Assembly (NCBI GenBank): GCA_017940605.1
Contig: JAGAYF010000013.1
Coordinates: 1 to 40,359 of the forward strand
Direction of reading: 5' to 3'
DNA: 40,359 bases
DNA from: Bacteroidaceae bacterium
GTDB taxonomy: Bacteria; Bacteroidota; Bacteroidia; Bacteroidales; Bacteroidaceae
In this document: positions 7,618-18,000 of the stretch, piece by piece
Layout: each line of letters begins with the position of its first letter
How positions within the stretch are numbered: position 1 is the first letter of the stretch
Program-made: the position numbers and the translations under genes
The notes under the pieces: model-generated
Seen by the model: the letters and a program-made list of their open reading frames with translations, nothing else
Told to the model about the DNA's origin: nothing
Databases searched by the model: none

Positions 7618-10245
7618 TTAAAACTCGCGGCCTATGAGGAAGTGGAACTGGCTGTGCGATTCACGATAGGAGCCGTTCACCTTGTCGAAGCCATAGGCCC
7701 AGTCGACACCCATCAGGCCTATCATAGGCAACCACAGGCGAACGCCGACACCGGCCGAGCGCTTCATGTCAAAGGGATTGAACTTGCTCATGCGTGTCCA
7801 GGCATTGCCGCCCTCCAGAAAGGCAAGGGCGTAGATACTCGTCTGGGAAAGCATGAGAGGATAGCGCAACTCGAGTGTCATGCGGGAATAGGCATAGCCT
7901 TCCGACCCCATGGGCGTGAGCGAGCCATTCTCATAGCCGCGGAGACCTATCATTTCCTGGGCATAGCCCGTGGAATAGCCCGACATGCCGTCGCCGCCCA
8001 CGTAGAATGTCTCGAACGGGGAATTCTTATGCTTGTTGTAGTAGCCCAACAGACCGAACTCGGTACGTGTCATGAGCACGGGACATTTCGTCCAGCCCGC
8101 CAGGGCAGTATAGGTCTTTAGGTTGAACTTCCACTTGTGGTATTCCACCCAACGGTACTTCTCCTTCATCTCGTCCATGTAGGTGGAACTGCGGTAGTTG
8201 GTGGCCAACTTGGAATAATCCTTGCCGTCCCACAGGGAATAGGGGGGCGTGGCGGAAACAGACATGGACAAATCGGACCCCTTGCGAGGGAAGAATATCT
8301 GGTCGGAGGAGTTACGGTTGAGCGAAAGTGTCAGGTTGAAGTTGTTGCAGTCGCCGTCGGTCATGATGAAGTACTGCCAGGAACGCAGCATGTAACGCTG
8401 GTAGCCGATCATGGCCGAAAAAGTGAAATAGTCGTCGGGCCAATGCAGGCGCTTGCCCCAGCCAATGGAACCGCCGAACATCTTGACATACTTGTCGGGG
8501 TCGTAATAGTCGGCCATGTTGTAGTAGTTGCCTGCCGTGCCGTAGCCATAGAGGCGGTTGTAGTAGCTGTAGTAGTAATCGGAATTGAAATAGTTGCTGT
8601 TGACGTCGGTCTGCTTGGAATAGAAGAAGGAGATGGACAGGTTATTGGGACGGCGGCCGCCAAACCACGGGTCGTCAAACGCAATGCTGTACTGCTGATA
8701 GTAAGTACCATTGGTCTGGGCACGAAGCTCAATGCTCTGTCCCATGCCCTGAGGGAGCAACATGCGGTGCTTCTGGTCTTTCTTGAACAGGTTCTGCAGG
8801 GCAAAATTGGTAAACTTGACGCCTATGCTGCCCGTTATACCCACAGGTCCCCAGCCTGCCGAGACTTCCAACTGGTCACTGCCCTTGGGAACGAGCTTAT
8901 AGGTAAGGTCTACCGTGCCGTCGTCGACATGGGGATGAACATCGGGCACTAATTTCTCGGCATCCCACTGGTTCATCTGGCTCAAGTCCTGCAAGCTGCG
9001 CATGATGGCCTCTTTGTTGAACAGGTCGCCGGGCTTGGTGCGCAGCTCGCGGCGAATGACCTCGTCGAATACGCGCTCGTTGCCCGAGATATTGACACGG
9101 GAAATGTGTCCCTGCTGTCCTTCCACGACCCGCATTTCCAAATCAATGGAATCGCCCACGACGTTGGTCTCGACAGGCGTAATCCTGCTGAACACATAGC
9201 CGTTGTTGTAGTATTGGTTCCCTATGGCATCGTTGTCGCCTGTGAGGCGCTTCTCCAATAACGTCTGGTTATAGACATCGCCGCTCTTCATGCCCAACGT
9301 ATGGTTCAGCGCATCGGTCGTATAGATAGTATTGCCCACCCAAGTAATGTTGCGGAGGTAGTATTTTTCCCCTTGATCAATCTTAATATGTACGTCCACA
9401 TGCTTCTCGTCGGCCTGGGTAACGCTGTCCTCCACGATGTAGGCATCGCGATAGCCCCACTCATTGAGTTTCTTGATGATGTTCTCCTTATCCTCGGCAT
9501 ATTTGTCGGCAACAAATTTCTTGGAGCGCAGGAAATTGCGGAACTTGTTCACTTCGCGCGTCTTGGCCATGGCCCGTTTCACCGCATTGACTTGCTTGCC
9601 GTGCAGTCCTTGTATGTCAATGTTGCGGACCTTGGTCTTGTTGTTCTTGTCAATGTTAATCGTCACGTTGACGTAATTCTTCTTATTGGGGTCATCGGTA
9701 CGCAGGATGTCGGCCGTGGCATTCTTGAAGCCCTTTTCCTCAAAATAGTTGAGGATAACGATTTTGGCACGGTCAATGGCATTCGTACTGATTTGGTTGT
9801 CTTTCTTCAGGCCGATTTTGCCTTCCAAATCCTCGCGCTCAGTTTTCTTGACACCCGTAAACTCTATGTTTGAAATGCGGGGCAGGGCTGCCAGGAAGAC
9901 ATGCAGGTAGATGCGGTCGCCCTTGATGCTGTCGGCGCTGATGGAGACATCTGAGAACAGGCCCTGCGCCCAAAAATTGCGGATGGCCGTCGTAATGGCA
10001 TTCTCGGCCTTGGGAATCGTCACCGTCTGCCCTATGCTCAGTCCCGATATGCCCAGCAGGACATTCTGGTCGTACTCCTTCACGCCGTCAATGACGATTC
10101 CGTCAATCACATAGTCGGTAGGCGAAGAAGAGTACTCAATCTTAGGATTGACCTTGAGGATTTCATCCTGTGCCCGCAGGGTCAGAAAGGAACAAAGGGC
10201 CGCCAACAGAGCCAAGGCCCATTTTATCTTGAATAGTTCATTCAT
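7618..10245 (-). CDS. bamA: Outer membrane protein assembly factor BamA
   Basis: Central outer-membrane component of the beta-barrel assembly machinery, which folds and inserts barrel proteins. The product is 875 aa. It begins with a signal peptide ([22 protein letters not shown]), then several POTRA repeats in the N-terminal half: segments such as [37 protein letters not shown] and [17 protein letters not shown] mark successive units. The C-terminal half is a 16-strand-type surface-antigen (D15) barrel ending in the aromatic residue Phe. The start is set at the ATG at 10245; another ATG lies two codons upstream and a longer frame would run into uppS. It overlaps the end of uppS by 8 bases, so the two are translationally coupled. 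The downstream OmpH genes are its chaperone partners. Confidence 0.96.
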   Translation of the reverse strand: MNELFKIKWALALLAALCSFLTLRAQDEILKVNPKIEYSSSPTDYVIDGIVIDGVKEYDQNVLLGISGLSIGQTVTIPKAENAITTAIRNFWAQGLFSDVSISADSIKGDRIYLHVFLAALPRISNIEFTGVKKTEREDLEGKIGLKKDNQISTNAIDRAKIVILNYFEEKGFKNATADILRTDDPNKKNYVNVTINIDKNNKTKVRNIDIQGLHGKQVNAVKRAMAKTREVNKFRNFLRSKKFVADKYAEDKENIIKKLNEWGYRDAYIVEDSVTQADEKHVDVHIKIDQGEKYYLRNITWVGNTIYTTDALNHTLGMKSGDVYNQTLLEKRLTGDNDAIGNQYYNNGYVFSRITPVETNVVGDSIDLEMRVVEGQQGHISRVNISGNERVFDEVIRRELRTKPGDLFNKEAIMRSLQDLSQMNQWDAEKLVPDVHPHVDDGTVDLTYKLVPKGSDQLEVSAGWGPVGITGSIGVKFTNFALQNLFKKDQKHRMLLPQGMGQSIELRAQTNGTYYQQYSIAFDDPWFGGRRPNNLSISFFYSKQTDVNSNYFNSDYYYSYYNRLYGYGTAGNYYNMADYYDPDKYVKMFGGSIGWGKRLHWPDDYFTFSAMIGYQRYMLRSWQYFIMTDGDCNNFNLTLSLNRNSSDQIFFPRKGSDLSMSVSATPPYSLWDGKDYSKLATNYRSSTYMDEMKEKYRWVEYHKWKFNLKTYTALAGWTKCPVLMTRTEFGLLGYYNKHKNSPFETFYVGGDGMSGYSTGYAQEMIGLRGYENGSLTPMGSEGYAYSRMTLELRYPLMLSQTSIYALAFLEGGNAWTRMSKFNPFDMKRSAGVGVRLWLPMIGLMGVDWAYGFDKVNGSYRESHSQFHFLIGREF

Positions 10246-10999
10246 CAGCATGTGCGTGGGTATCTTTAATTTGTTCGCTGGTTTTGCCGAAACGGCGTTC
10301 CCTCTTTTGATATTCGGCAATGGCCAGGTGCAGTTGCTTCGCATCGAAGTCCGGCCAATAGGTATTGCAGAAATATAGTTCCGAGTAGGCACATTGCCAC
10401 AGCATATAGTTGCTCAACCTTTGCTCGCCGCCGGTGCGTATCAGCAGTTCGGGGTCGGGCATGTACGATGTGGCCAGATGAGCACTGACATCCTCTTCCG
10501 ATATGCCGTCGCCCGCAAGAACGCCTTGCTGCACCTCACGGACAATCTCCTTCACCGCATGGGTCAGTTCCCAGCGGGCGGAATAGCTCAGGGCCAGGGT
10601 CACCGTCATGGCATCGTTGCCCTTGGTGTGTTCCACAATGCGGTTCACGTGGTCCTGCACAGCCTTGGGCAGACGGGATGCGTCGCCAATGCAGCGCATC
10701 CTGACGTTATTTTTCATGAAAATCTCTTCTTCCAACGACGTCAGGAGCAAATCCATCAGCAAGGAGATTTCATGTTCGGGCCGATTCCAGTTTTCGGTGG
10801 AGAATGTATAGAGAGTAAGGAACTTCACACCCAGTTGCACGGCCTCTTCCGTAATGATGCGCACAGCCTCCACCCCTTGCTGGTGTCCGGCGCTCCTTGG
10901 CAGTCCGCGCTGCTGGGCCCAGCGTCCGTTGCCGTCCATAATGATGGCAATGTGCTGGGGTATCATGTTCAGTTCCGTGCCTGTGTATATCGATTTCAT
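10238..10999 (-). CDS. uppS: Isoprenyl transferase (undecaprenyl diphosphate synthase)
   Basis: Cis-prenyltransferase that condenses isopentenyl diphosphate onto farnesyl diphosphate to make undecaprenyl diphosphate, the lipid carrier for peptidoglycan and O-antigen. The 253-aa product has the family motif [16 protein letters not shown] with catalytic Asp22, followed by the GHQQG motif, then [11 protein letters not shown]. The C-terminal pyrophosphate-binding region includes [18 protein letters not shown] and ELYF. The start ATG leaves 2 bases to the upstream DUF6089 gene, and the 3' end overlaps bamA. Location in an envelope operon next to bamA is the usual Bacteroidales arrangement. Confidence 0.97.
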   Translation of the reverse strand: MKSIYTGTELNMIPQHIAIIMDGNGRWAQQRGLPRSAGHQQGVEAVRIITEEAVQLGVKFLTLYTFSTENWNRPEHEISLLMDLLLTSLEEEIFMKNNVRMRCIGDASRLPKAVQDHVNRIVEHTKGNDAMTVTLALSYSARWELTHAVKEIVREVQQGVLAGDGISEEDVSAHLATSYMPDPELLIRTGGEQRLSNYMLWQCAYSELYFCNTYWPDFDAKQLHLAIAEYQKRERRFGKTSEQIKDTHAHADE

Positions 11000-11001
11000 C
11001 T

Positions 11002-11721
11002 CTAATATGCTTTGTTACAAGTCTGGCAAATCGGGGCAAAGCTGTAGGTCAGCGTCAGCAGGGTCATGCAGTAGCTGTCCTTGTTCTTCCAGCCCTCCGA
11101 CTTGATTCCCTGCGGATTGGCATAGTTGTCCAGCTTGTCGCTCAGGCTGAAGTGCATTGTCCAGTCCAGTGCCACATTCACGCGCTTGCCCAGGCGGTAC
11201 TTCACCCCCACTCCCAGCGGAATGTTGGCCGACACGTCCTTGCCTGCCGAGCCGTAGGAAAGTCCCAGGCCCAATTGGAGAAAAGGTGTCAGGCGCTTGT
11301 GCCCCTGAAAATCGTTATAGTAGCCGTAGGGCCAGAAGTTCAGTTCATACAGGCAGCTTAAGTCGGTCACCGAACCCGAGAAACGGTAGGCATTGGGGGT
11401 CGGGTCGGCCACGCCGGCCTGTGGATTCTGCGGATAGAAGTCCATGTCGGGAGTCACCGTGCCTTTTATCCCACCTGTGGTAAGGCTCGCCTTCAATACA
11501 TTGTGATGGTCAAACAGGTAGCGCCACAACACGCCGGCCGCAGCGCGCTGACCCTTGTAGAAAGCCGTATTGGCATCGCCCAGATAGAAACAACTGCCCA
11601 GCGCGCCGCCTATCTCCATGCGGAAATCGGCATCATCCTGGGCACAACCCGTCCCGGGAGCCATGACACCCAGTATCATGACAAGCACAAGGGTTGTGTT
11701 TCGGGCAATACGGCAATTCAT
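11002..11721 (-). CDS. DUF6089 family outer-membrane beta-barrel protein
   Basis: A 239-aa exported protein that Bacteroidales usually carry directly before uppS and bamA. After a signal peptide ([18 protein letters not shown]) come alternating hydrophobic/Gly-aromatic strands typical of a small barrel: [49 protein letters not shown] and [19 protein letters not shown]. It ends CQTCNKAY instead of the usual terminal aromatic pattern, a small oddity. Its ATG overlaps the stop of the upstream gene by 4 bases (ATGA), and uppS follows after 2 bases. The function is unknown; an envelope role is inferred from context. Confidence 0.85.
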   Translation of the reverse strand: MNCRIARNTTLVLVMILGVMAPGTGCAQDDADFRMEIGGALGSCFYLGDANTAFYKGQRAAAGVLWRYLFDHHNVLKASLTTGGIKGTVTPDMDFYPQNPQAGVADPTPNAYRFSGSVTDLSCLYELNFWPYGYYNDFQGHKRLTPFLQLGLGLSYGSAGKDVSANIPLGVGVKYRLGKRVNVALDWTMHFSLSDKLDNYANPQGIKSEGWKNKDSYCMTLLTLTYSFAPICQTCNKAY

Positions 11722-13094
11722 TTTGTAAATTTCGTCTGATTGGTCTTAAATCCCAGCCTGTTCAACCTGCCGCGCCACACTTGGCCGCTGCCGCCGCAGA
11801 AGATCCACATGTAGTTATCCTCATCCACCACGCAGCTCAGGTTATCGGCCTGCACGGCTACGGGATGGAGAAACTGGGTGCGCTGGGGCAGCCACGTCCG
11901 CCCGGCATCGCTGCTCACATAGAAGAGCGACAGCGTGTCGTTCAGGCAACCCAGGGCCACGGCCTTTTCATCGTACTTCAATACCTGCACATGTGCCAGG
12001 TCGGGGAAGGGATAGGTTCTCTCCCCGCCGAACTGGTAGGAACTCCACGGCTCTGTGTTGCGGCCCTCCCTGTCAATCGTCTTCTTCCATTCTGCATAGT
12101 GGCCGCCCCTTGAGCCAGCCATCAGCACATACTCAAAATTGGCATTGAACGACATGGGAAACCATGCCGACGAGAACTCAGCGTCGGCCAACTCGGCCTC
12201 GGCGGCGTTCTCCACGGCATCCAGCTGCCAGTCCTTCCCGTCAGCCGACACATACATGCTGCCGTTGCTGACGGCAAACAGGTGGCGGCTTCCCTGTGCG
12301 GGCAGGGCGTCGGCGCTGATGTTGGCATCGGCGCTGGCCCAGGCCTGTCCGTCGGCCGAAGTCACGATATCGCGGCCGTCCAAGGCAAAGAACGTCCCCT
12401 TGAACAACTGCACGCTGTAGGGTGAAAAGGCATTCAGCGACAACGGCTGGTTATCCCATGTTTCGCCGTCGTCCGATGTCAGCAGCCTGGCTTCGCCGGC
12501 CACCAGGGCAAAGACATAGAGCCTGCCGTCCTTGCAGAAAGAACGCTGCGCCGTGGTTTCGCGCAGGGCATCGAGCGATGCGCCCACCCTGTTCCACTGA
12601 AAAGCCTCGGGTTCCTGCTCATGCACGTTCACATGCACGGTATAGGCCTTCTTGGCCAGGCCCGAGTAGGAGTAGCACGTGATGATGCGGGGCTGCGTAA
12701 AGTCCAATGAGTCGGTCGTGCTGTACAGGGTGTCCGTTCCCCAGTCCGTACGGTACGCCAATATGCCGTCGCTCGATATGCTGGAGAAAACCACCTTGTC
12801 TACGTGCGTGCCCTTGGGCAGCGAGTCGGGATTGTATATTTCCTGCCTGTACTGGTCAATGTACATGGGGTAGATGCTTCCGGCCACCGTCGTTACGTAG
12901 GTCGTGTCGCGGCCGTACACGTTGACCGTCGACACCGTGCGCCTCATGTTGCCCAGGATGGCATTGTTGATGGCGCAATGGTTGCTGAGAGCGTCGGAAG
13001 AGGAAGACGATTCCTCGCTGTTGCATGACACAAAGCCTGCTGCCACCAGGAGAAGGGCGGCCAGTATGCTTGCAAACGGTTTGCTCTTATTCAT
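11718..13094 (-). CDS. DUF6242 domain lipoprotein
   Basis: A 458-aa lipoprotein with signal sequence and lipobox (AAGFVSC, then NSEESSSSSD, a Ser-rich linker). The N-terminal part is an Ig-like or beta-rich domain. The rest consists of repeated blades of the BNR/sortilin type, with Asp-rich turns such as TSDDGETW, TSADGQAW, SADGKDW and SSDAGRTW, suggesting a beta-propeller exposed at the surface. The family is DUF6242, known as a neighbour of DUF6089 in Bacteroidales. The ATG at 13094 is chosen over a GTG two codons earlier. It is the first gene of the envelope operon and has its own -7 box at 13123-13130. Confidence 0.85.
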   Translation of the reverse strand: MNKSKPFASILAALLLVAAGFVSCNSEESSSSSDALSNHCAINNAILGNMRRTVSTVNVYGRDTTYVTTVAGSIYPMYIDQYRQEIYNPDSLPKGTHVDKVVFSSISSDGILAYRTDWGTDTLYSTTDSLDFTQPRIITCYSYSGLAKKAYTVHVNVHEQEPEAFQWNRVGASLDALRETTAQRSFCKDGRLYVFALVAGEARLLTSDDGETWDNQPLSLNAFSPYSVQLFKGTFFALDGRDIVTSADGQAWASADANISADALPAQGSRHLFAVSNGSMYVSADGKDWQLDAVENAAEAELADAEFSSAWFPMSFNANFEYVLMAGSRGGHYAEWKKTIDREGRNTEPWSSYQFGGERTYPFPDLAHVQVLKYDEKAVALGCLNDTLSLFYVSSDAGRTWLPQRTQFLHPVAVQADNLSCVVDEDNYMWIFCGGSGQVWRGRLNRLGFKTNQTKFTK

Positions 13095-13122
13095 ATGCAC
13101 AATAATGGTAAGATACAGTTTG

Positions 13123-13130
13123 CAAAAATA
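13123..13130 (-). promoter_or_regulatory. Promoter -7 box of the envelope operon
   Basis: TATTTTTG on the minus strand, 28 bases before the ATG at 13094, matches TAnnTTTG. It would drive DUF6242-DUF6089-uppS-bamA-ompH. Confidence 0.6.
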
Positions 13131-13251
13131 CGGACTTTTTCTCTAAAATGTCCGTTAATAAGATAAAAAACGACAATTTAATTGCGGCAGACTCTTTTAA
13201 ATATTGTATAAACAACGGGTTATTCCGCAAAAAACAACCCTTCGTCCCCGT

Positions 13252-13983
13252 CTACAGGCCCTCCTCCCCGTCATCGGCCGACGCGTCGGGGTCAGGGTCG
13301 TCGCCGTCGGCATCCATTCCCCAGCCGTCCCCGTCAGCCCCCATGTCGGGGGCTTCCATGACCTGCTCAGCGGGCTCGGCACCCTCGGGCAGGGCCTGTG
13401 GCCGTGCGCTGCGCGTAAACCAGTAGATGGCCAGCGTGGCCAACAGGATGGCCAGCACGATCAGGACCAGCGAAACGTGCATGCTCCGTCGGCCCTCGGC
13501 CTGGACGTGGTCCTGCACGGGCTGAGCATCGGCCCTTGCGCCGTGGTGGCGGCGCGGCCCGTGGGCAGCAGCCAGCTGGCAGCCGCACTCGGGGCAGATG
13601 CGGGCCGTGTCGGGTACGGACTGCCCGCAGGAGGGGCAGCTGACGCGCCCCGACAGGACGGCGGCGCTCCGGCGGCCGAACAGGTGGCCGCAACGCAGAC
13701 AACGGTCGGCCTCTTCCTCCACCAGTTCCTGGCAATGGGGGCATCGCTTGCGGTACACCACGCCCTGGGGCGGCTGCTGGGCCTGAACGGCGGCGGCAGG
13801 CACAGGCGGTGCGGCCTGCGGAAGCGGCACGGCATGGCCACAGTGGATGCAGAAACGGTCCTGCGCCCCCAACGGCCCGCCGCAGTGGGGGCACAGCGTG
13901 GCCGACCCTGCCTTCTGCCCGCATTCGGGACAGAAGCGGGCATCGTCGGGCATGGGTGCGCCGCAGTTGCTACATTGCTTCAT
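13252..13983 (-). CDS. Membrane protein with four zinc ribbons
   Basis: A 243-aa protein with four CxxC...CxxC zinc-ribbon units: Cys 4/7/18/21, 31/34/45/48, 81/84/95/98 and 116/119/130/133. A Pro/Ala/Gln linker separates the second and third. One membrane span (about 169-189) follows, then a Glu/Asp-rich tail of about 50 residues (MGADGDGWGMDADGDDPD region). The ribbons would lie in the cytoplasm. Proteins of this shape occur widely but have no fixed function; scaffolding or stress sensing is possible. It follows the lipoprotein gene by 34 bases, so the two form an operon. Very GC-rich coding sequence. Confidence 0.8.
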   Translation of the reverse strand: MKQCSNCGAPMPDDARFCPECGQKAGSATLCPHCGGPLGAQDRFCIHCGHAVPLPQAAPPVPAAAVQAQQPPQGVVYRKRCPHCQELVEEEADRCLRCGHLFGRRSAAVLSGRVSCPSCGQSVPDTARICPECGCQLAAAHGPRRHHGARADAQPVQDHVQAEGRRSMHVSLVLIVLAILLATLAIYWFTRSARPQALPEGAEPAEQVMEAPDMGADGDGWGMDADGDDPDPDASADDGEEGL

Positions 13984-14017
13984 GTCGGTATCTCTTGGTT
14001 ATGGGCGCAGGATGGTG

Positions 14018-14509
14018 CTACTCCATGTTGCTGTACTCAAGGGTGACCCTGACGGGGTCGGCCACGGAGTTGACCCCCAGGTCGCGCGTGACGCCCAGCT
14101 CATAGGTCAGCACAAAGTTGCACACGCCATAGGCCTTACGGCCGGCGGCAGGGGTGAAGTTCTGGGCCTTCCATTCCTGGAATGCCCTGATCAGGGCAGC
14201 CAGCCGCTGGCGCGCCGCCATGTCGTCGTTGGCCAAGGCCTTGTCGGGGTCGTTGCCGCTGAAGTCGGCCATCCAACTGACAGCGTGGGTGGCCGTCCAT
14301 TCGGCCACGCTCGCCTTGAGGGCCCTGACCTGGGCATAGGGGGCGCTGGCCGTGCCCTCCTCCCTCATGGGCTCGGTAAAGTGCTCATCGACCAACGTGC
14401 AGTAGGTTTCGTACTTGGCCGTGGCCTCCAACTCGTCCTTCTTGTTGCAGCCGACCATGAGGAAAGCCATGCACAACACCGCACACACGACAGGGATTCC
14501 TGCTTTCAT
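14018..14509 (-). CDS. Hypothetical lipoprotein
   Basis: A 163-aa predicted lipoprotein: hydrophobic signal, then FLMVGC with the modified Cys at 21, then a charged linker (NKKDELEATAKYETY). The mature part is largely alpha-helical, with no motif I recognise. It starts a two-gene unit with the zinc-ribbon protein and has a -7 box (TACTTTTG) 34 bases upstream of its ATG. Confidence 0.7.
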   Translation of the reverse strand: MKAGIPVVCAVLCMAFLMVGCNKKDELEATAKYETYCTLVDEHFTEPMREEGTASAPYAQVRALKASVAEWTATHAVSWMADFSGNDPDKALANDDMAARQRLAALIRAFQEWKAQNFTPAAGRKAYGVCNFVLTYELGVTRDLGVNSVADPVRVTLEYSNME

Positions 14510-14542
14510 ATGAATTTATTTGACAGTAAGATTAAACCACCG

Positions 14543-14550
14543 CAAAAGTA
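14543..14550 (-). promoter_or_regulatory. Promoter -7 box of the lipoprotein/zinc-ribbon pair
   Basis: TACTTTTG on the minus strand matches TAnnTTTG and lies at a suitable distance (34 bases) from the ATG at 14509. Confidence 0.6.
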
Positions 14551-14900
14551 CGACAAAAGTTTCTGATGGCAAAACAGACAGAACTTTTTTGCCCTGAGCA
14601 GCCGCATTTTGTACAGGTCCAGGCCGCCCCATGTGCCAAGCACGCGCGCCTGGCCCGCCTACAGCAGGACAAGGGGCTGCCCGTTCCGGACGGCCGCCGC
14701 TTCCCTGGATTTTTACGCCCCGTCGGGCGGCCGCTCCTGCCTTGCCGGGCGGGTTTTCAGGCCGCAGGGAAATTTTCTTGCGCCTTGGCGGCCGGACAAT
14801 GACCCAGGGGCTTGCCGCCGCGCCGCATGACGCCGGCGCAGCAACCGCCATGGGCGGACGGTGGGGCACAGCGGTGCGCTTTGTCATGTATAAATTACAT
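14551..14900. other. GC-rich stretch without a convincing gene
   Basis: About 350 bases between two divergent promoters. It is among the most GC-rich DNA in the window, with short inverted repeats such as GCCCCG/CGGGC-type pairs around 14716-14735. Several frames are open, as expected from GC content, but none has recognisable protein features, a good start, or a promoter that would include it. Confidence 0.5.
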
Positions 14901-14945
14901 TTTATAATGTTTTTGTCGAAAAAATAAACAAAATATAAGTTTTTA

Positions 14946-14986
14946 TTGTCAAAAAATTGACAAATTAAGATTTTTGTGTAATTTTG
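14946..14986 (+). promoter_or_regulatory. gltB promoter with inverted repeat over the -33 box
   Basis: TTG (14957-14959), 19 bases, then TAATTTTG (14979-14986) is a near-ideal Bacteroidetes promoter, 43 bases before the gltB ATG. The inverted repeat TTGTCAA/TTGACAA (14946-14952 and 14957-14963, 4-base spacer) covers the -33 element, as expected for an operator. The regulator is unknown; control by nitrogen status is inference. Confidence 0.65.
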
Positions 14987-15029
14987 CACTCGGTAAAAAA
15001 TCGAATTGTATCACTAAAACAAGAATGTA

Positions 15030-18000
15030 ATGGCAAGAAATGCTTCGCTGCAATACGGCAGCCTGTACAGTTCCGACCATGAACACGATGCCTGCGGCAT
15101 TGGCATGGTGGTCAACATCAAGGGGGGCAAAAGCCATCAGTTGGTGGAATCGGCCCTGACGGTCCTGGAGAACATGCGCCACCGCGGCGCCGAGGGCGCA
15201 GACAAGAAAACGGGCGATGGGGCAGGCATCCTCATCCAGATTCCCCACGAGTTTACGCTGCTGCAAGGCATACCCGTACCCGAAAAGGGGCACTACGGCA
15301 CGGGACTCATCTTTTCGCCCAAGGATGCCCAGCGGCGCGAGCGCGCATACGCCGCCATAACGGAAGAAAGCGACAATGCGGGATTCAGGATACTGCACCT
15401 CAGGGCCGTGCCCGTGGACAGCAGCTGCCTGGGCGAGATGGCCCTCGGCAACGAGCCCGACATTACGCAGATATACCTCGTGCCCGACACCGACATGGAC
15501 ACCGACGAGCTGGAACGCCGCCTGTACCTGCTGCGCAAGAAGATAGAACGCCGCATTGACGACGAGGACTTCTACATTGTCTCGCTCTCGGCCAAGATTA
15601 TGATATACAAGGGCATGCTGTCCAGCCTGCAGCTGCGCCAGTACTTCTGCGACCTGTCCAACCCCTATCTGACGACGGGGCTGGCGCTGGTGCACTCGCG
15701 CTTTTCGACCAACACGTTTCCGCGCTGGTCGCTGGCACAGCCGTTCCGCATGCTGGCACACAACGGCGAGATTAACACCATACGCGGCAACAGGGGCTGG
15801 ATGAAGGCGCGCGAGAATGTGCTCTCGTCGCCGGCGCTGGGAAACATTCAGGAGATTACCCCCATCGTGCAGCCAGGCATGAGCGACTCTGCCTCGCTGG
15901 ACAACGTGCTGGAGTTCCTGGTCATGAGCGGCCTGAGCCTGCCGCAGGCCATGGCTATCCTTGTGCCCGAAAGCTTTAACGACCGCAACCCCATCAGCCA
16001 GGAGCTGAAGGATTTCTATGAATACTACTCCATCCTGATGGAGCCGTGGGACGGCCCTGCCGCCCTCATCTTCAGCGACGGACGCTACGCCGGCGGCATG
16101 CTGGACCGCAACGGCCTGCGCCCGGCACGCTACACCATCACCAACGACGGCATCGTGACGGTGGCCAGCGAGGTGGGCGTCATGGATTTCGACCCGGCCA
16201 AGGTCATTGAAAAGGGCCGCCTGCAACCCGGCAAGATCTTGATGATCGACACCCAGGAGGGCAAAATCTACTACGACGGCGAAATCAAGCAGGGACTGGC
16301 ATCGATGCACCCCTACGGCAAGTGGCTCAACGAAAACCGCATACAGCTGGAGAAGCTCAAGAGCGGGCGCAAGGTAGACAACGCCGTGCCCCACCTGGAC
16401 CGGCAGCTGGTGTGCTTTGGATTTGACAAGGAAGCCATTGACAGCACCATCGCCCCCATGTGCGTGAACGGCGTGGAGCCCACGGCCTCGATGGGCAACG
16501 ATACACCGCTGGCCGTGGTGAGCGACAGGCCGCAGGTGTTCTTTGACTACTTCCGCCAGCAGTTTGCCCAGGTGACCAACCCCGCCATCGACCCCATACG
16601 CGAAGAATTGGTCATGAGCCTGACGGAATACATCGGGGCAGTGGGCAGCAACATCCTCACCCCCGACGAAAACAACTGCAAGATGGTGCGCCTGCCATAT
16701 CCCGTGCTGAATAACACGCAGCTGGACTTGCTTTGCAACATACGGTACAAGGGTTTCAAGACCGTCAAGCTGCCCATCGTGTTTGAAATCAGCCGCGGCG
16801 AGGACGGCCTGCGCAGCGCACTGGACGACCTGTGCCGCCAGGCCGAGGCCAGCGTGGAACAGGGCATCAACTACATCATACTGAGCGACCGCCATGTGGA
16901 CGAAACGCACGCCGCCATTCCCTCACTGCTGGCCGTGAGTGCCGTACACCACTACCTGATAGCCGTGGGCAAGCGCGTGCAAACGGCACTCATCGTGGAA
17001 AGCGGCGAAATAAAGGAAACCATGCACGCAGCCCTCCTGCTGGGCTACGGAGCGTCGGCCATCAATCCCTACATGGCCTTTGCCGTCATCGATGACCTCG
17101 TGAAGCGGCACAAGGTGCAGGAAGACTATGCCACGGCCGAAAGGAATTTCATCAAAGCCATGTGCAAGGGATTTTACAAAATCATGTCCAAGATGGGAAT
17201 CTCCACCATTCGTTCCTATCGCGGGGCGAAGCTGTTTGAAAGCGTCGGCCTGAGCGAAAACCTGCTGCGGAAATATTTCGGAACTGAGATTTCCACCATC
17301 GGCGGCATAGGACTGAAGCAAATTGCCAAGGACTCGATTGCTTTCCATGAGAAGGCGTTCCATCCGACCAAGGAGGAAGACCTGGACCTGGGGCTGAGCG
17401 AGGGCCGCTTCAGCTATCGCAAGAACGGCGTGCTGCACGCATGGACTCCCGAGGTCATCGCAACGCTTCAACTGGCGACCCGCTTGGGCGACTATGGGAA
17501 ATACAAGGATTACACCCGCCTGGTAGACAACAAGGAGAAGCCTATATTCATCCGCGACTTCTTTGATTTCAAGCGGGCCAAGAAGGCATTGCCCATTGAC
17601 GAGGTGGAATCGGTTGAAAGCCTGGTCAAGCGGTTTGTGACGGGCGCAATGAGTTTCGGCGCGCTGAGCAAGGAGGCGCACGAGGCCATCGCATGGGCCA
17701 TGAACAAGCTGGGAACGCGCAGCAACACGGGCGAAGGCGGCGAGGACAGCGAGCGCTTCCACGAGACACTGGACGGAGTGTCCCTGTGCAGCAAGACCAA
17801 GCAGGTTGCATCGGGGCGGTTCGGCGTTACCACCGAATACCTGGTCAATGCCGAGGAGATACAAATCAAGGTGGCGCAGGGGGCGAAACCCGGCGAGGGC
17901 GGCCAGTTGCCTGGCTTCAAGGTCAACGAGGTCATCGCCAAGACGCGCCACTCCATCCCGGGCATCACACTCATCTCGCCCCCACCCCACCACGACATCT

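Noticed and set aside
14516-14989. A 157-codon minus-strand frame upstream of the lipoprotein gene
   Set aside because: It spans the gltB promoter and the lipoprotein promoter, has no family features and owes its length to GC-rich DNA lacking stops.
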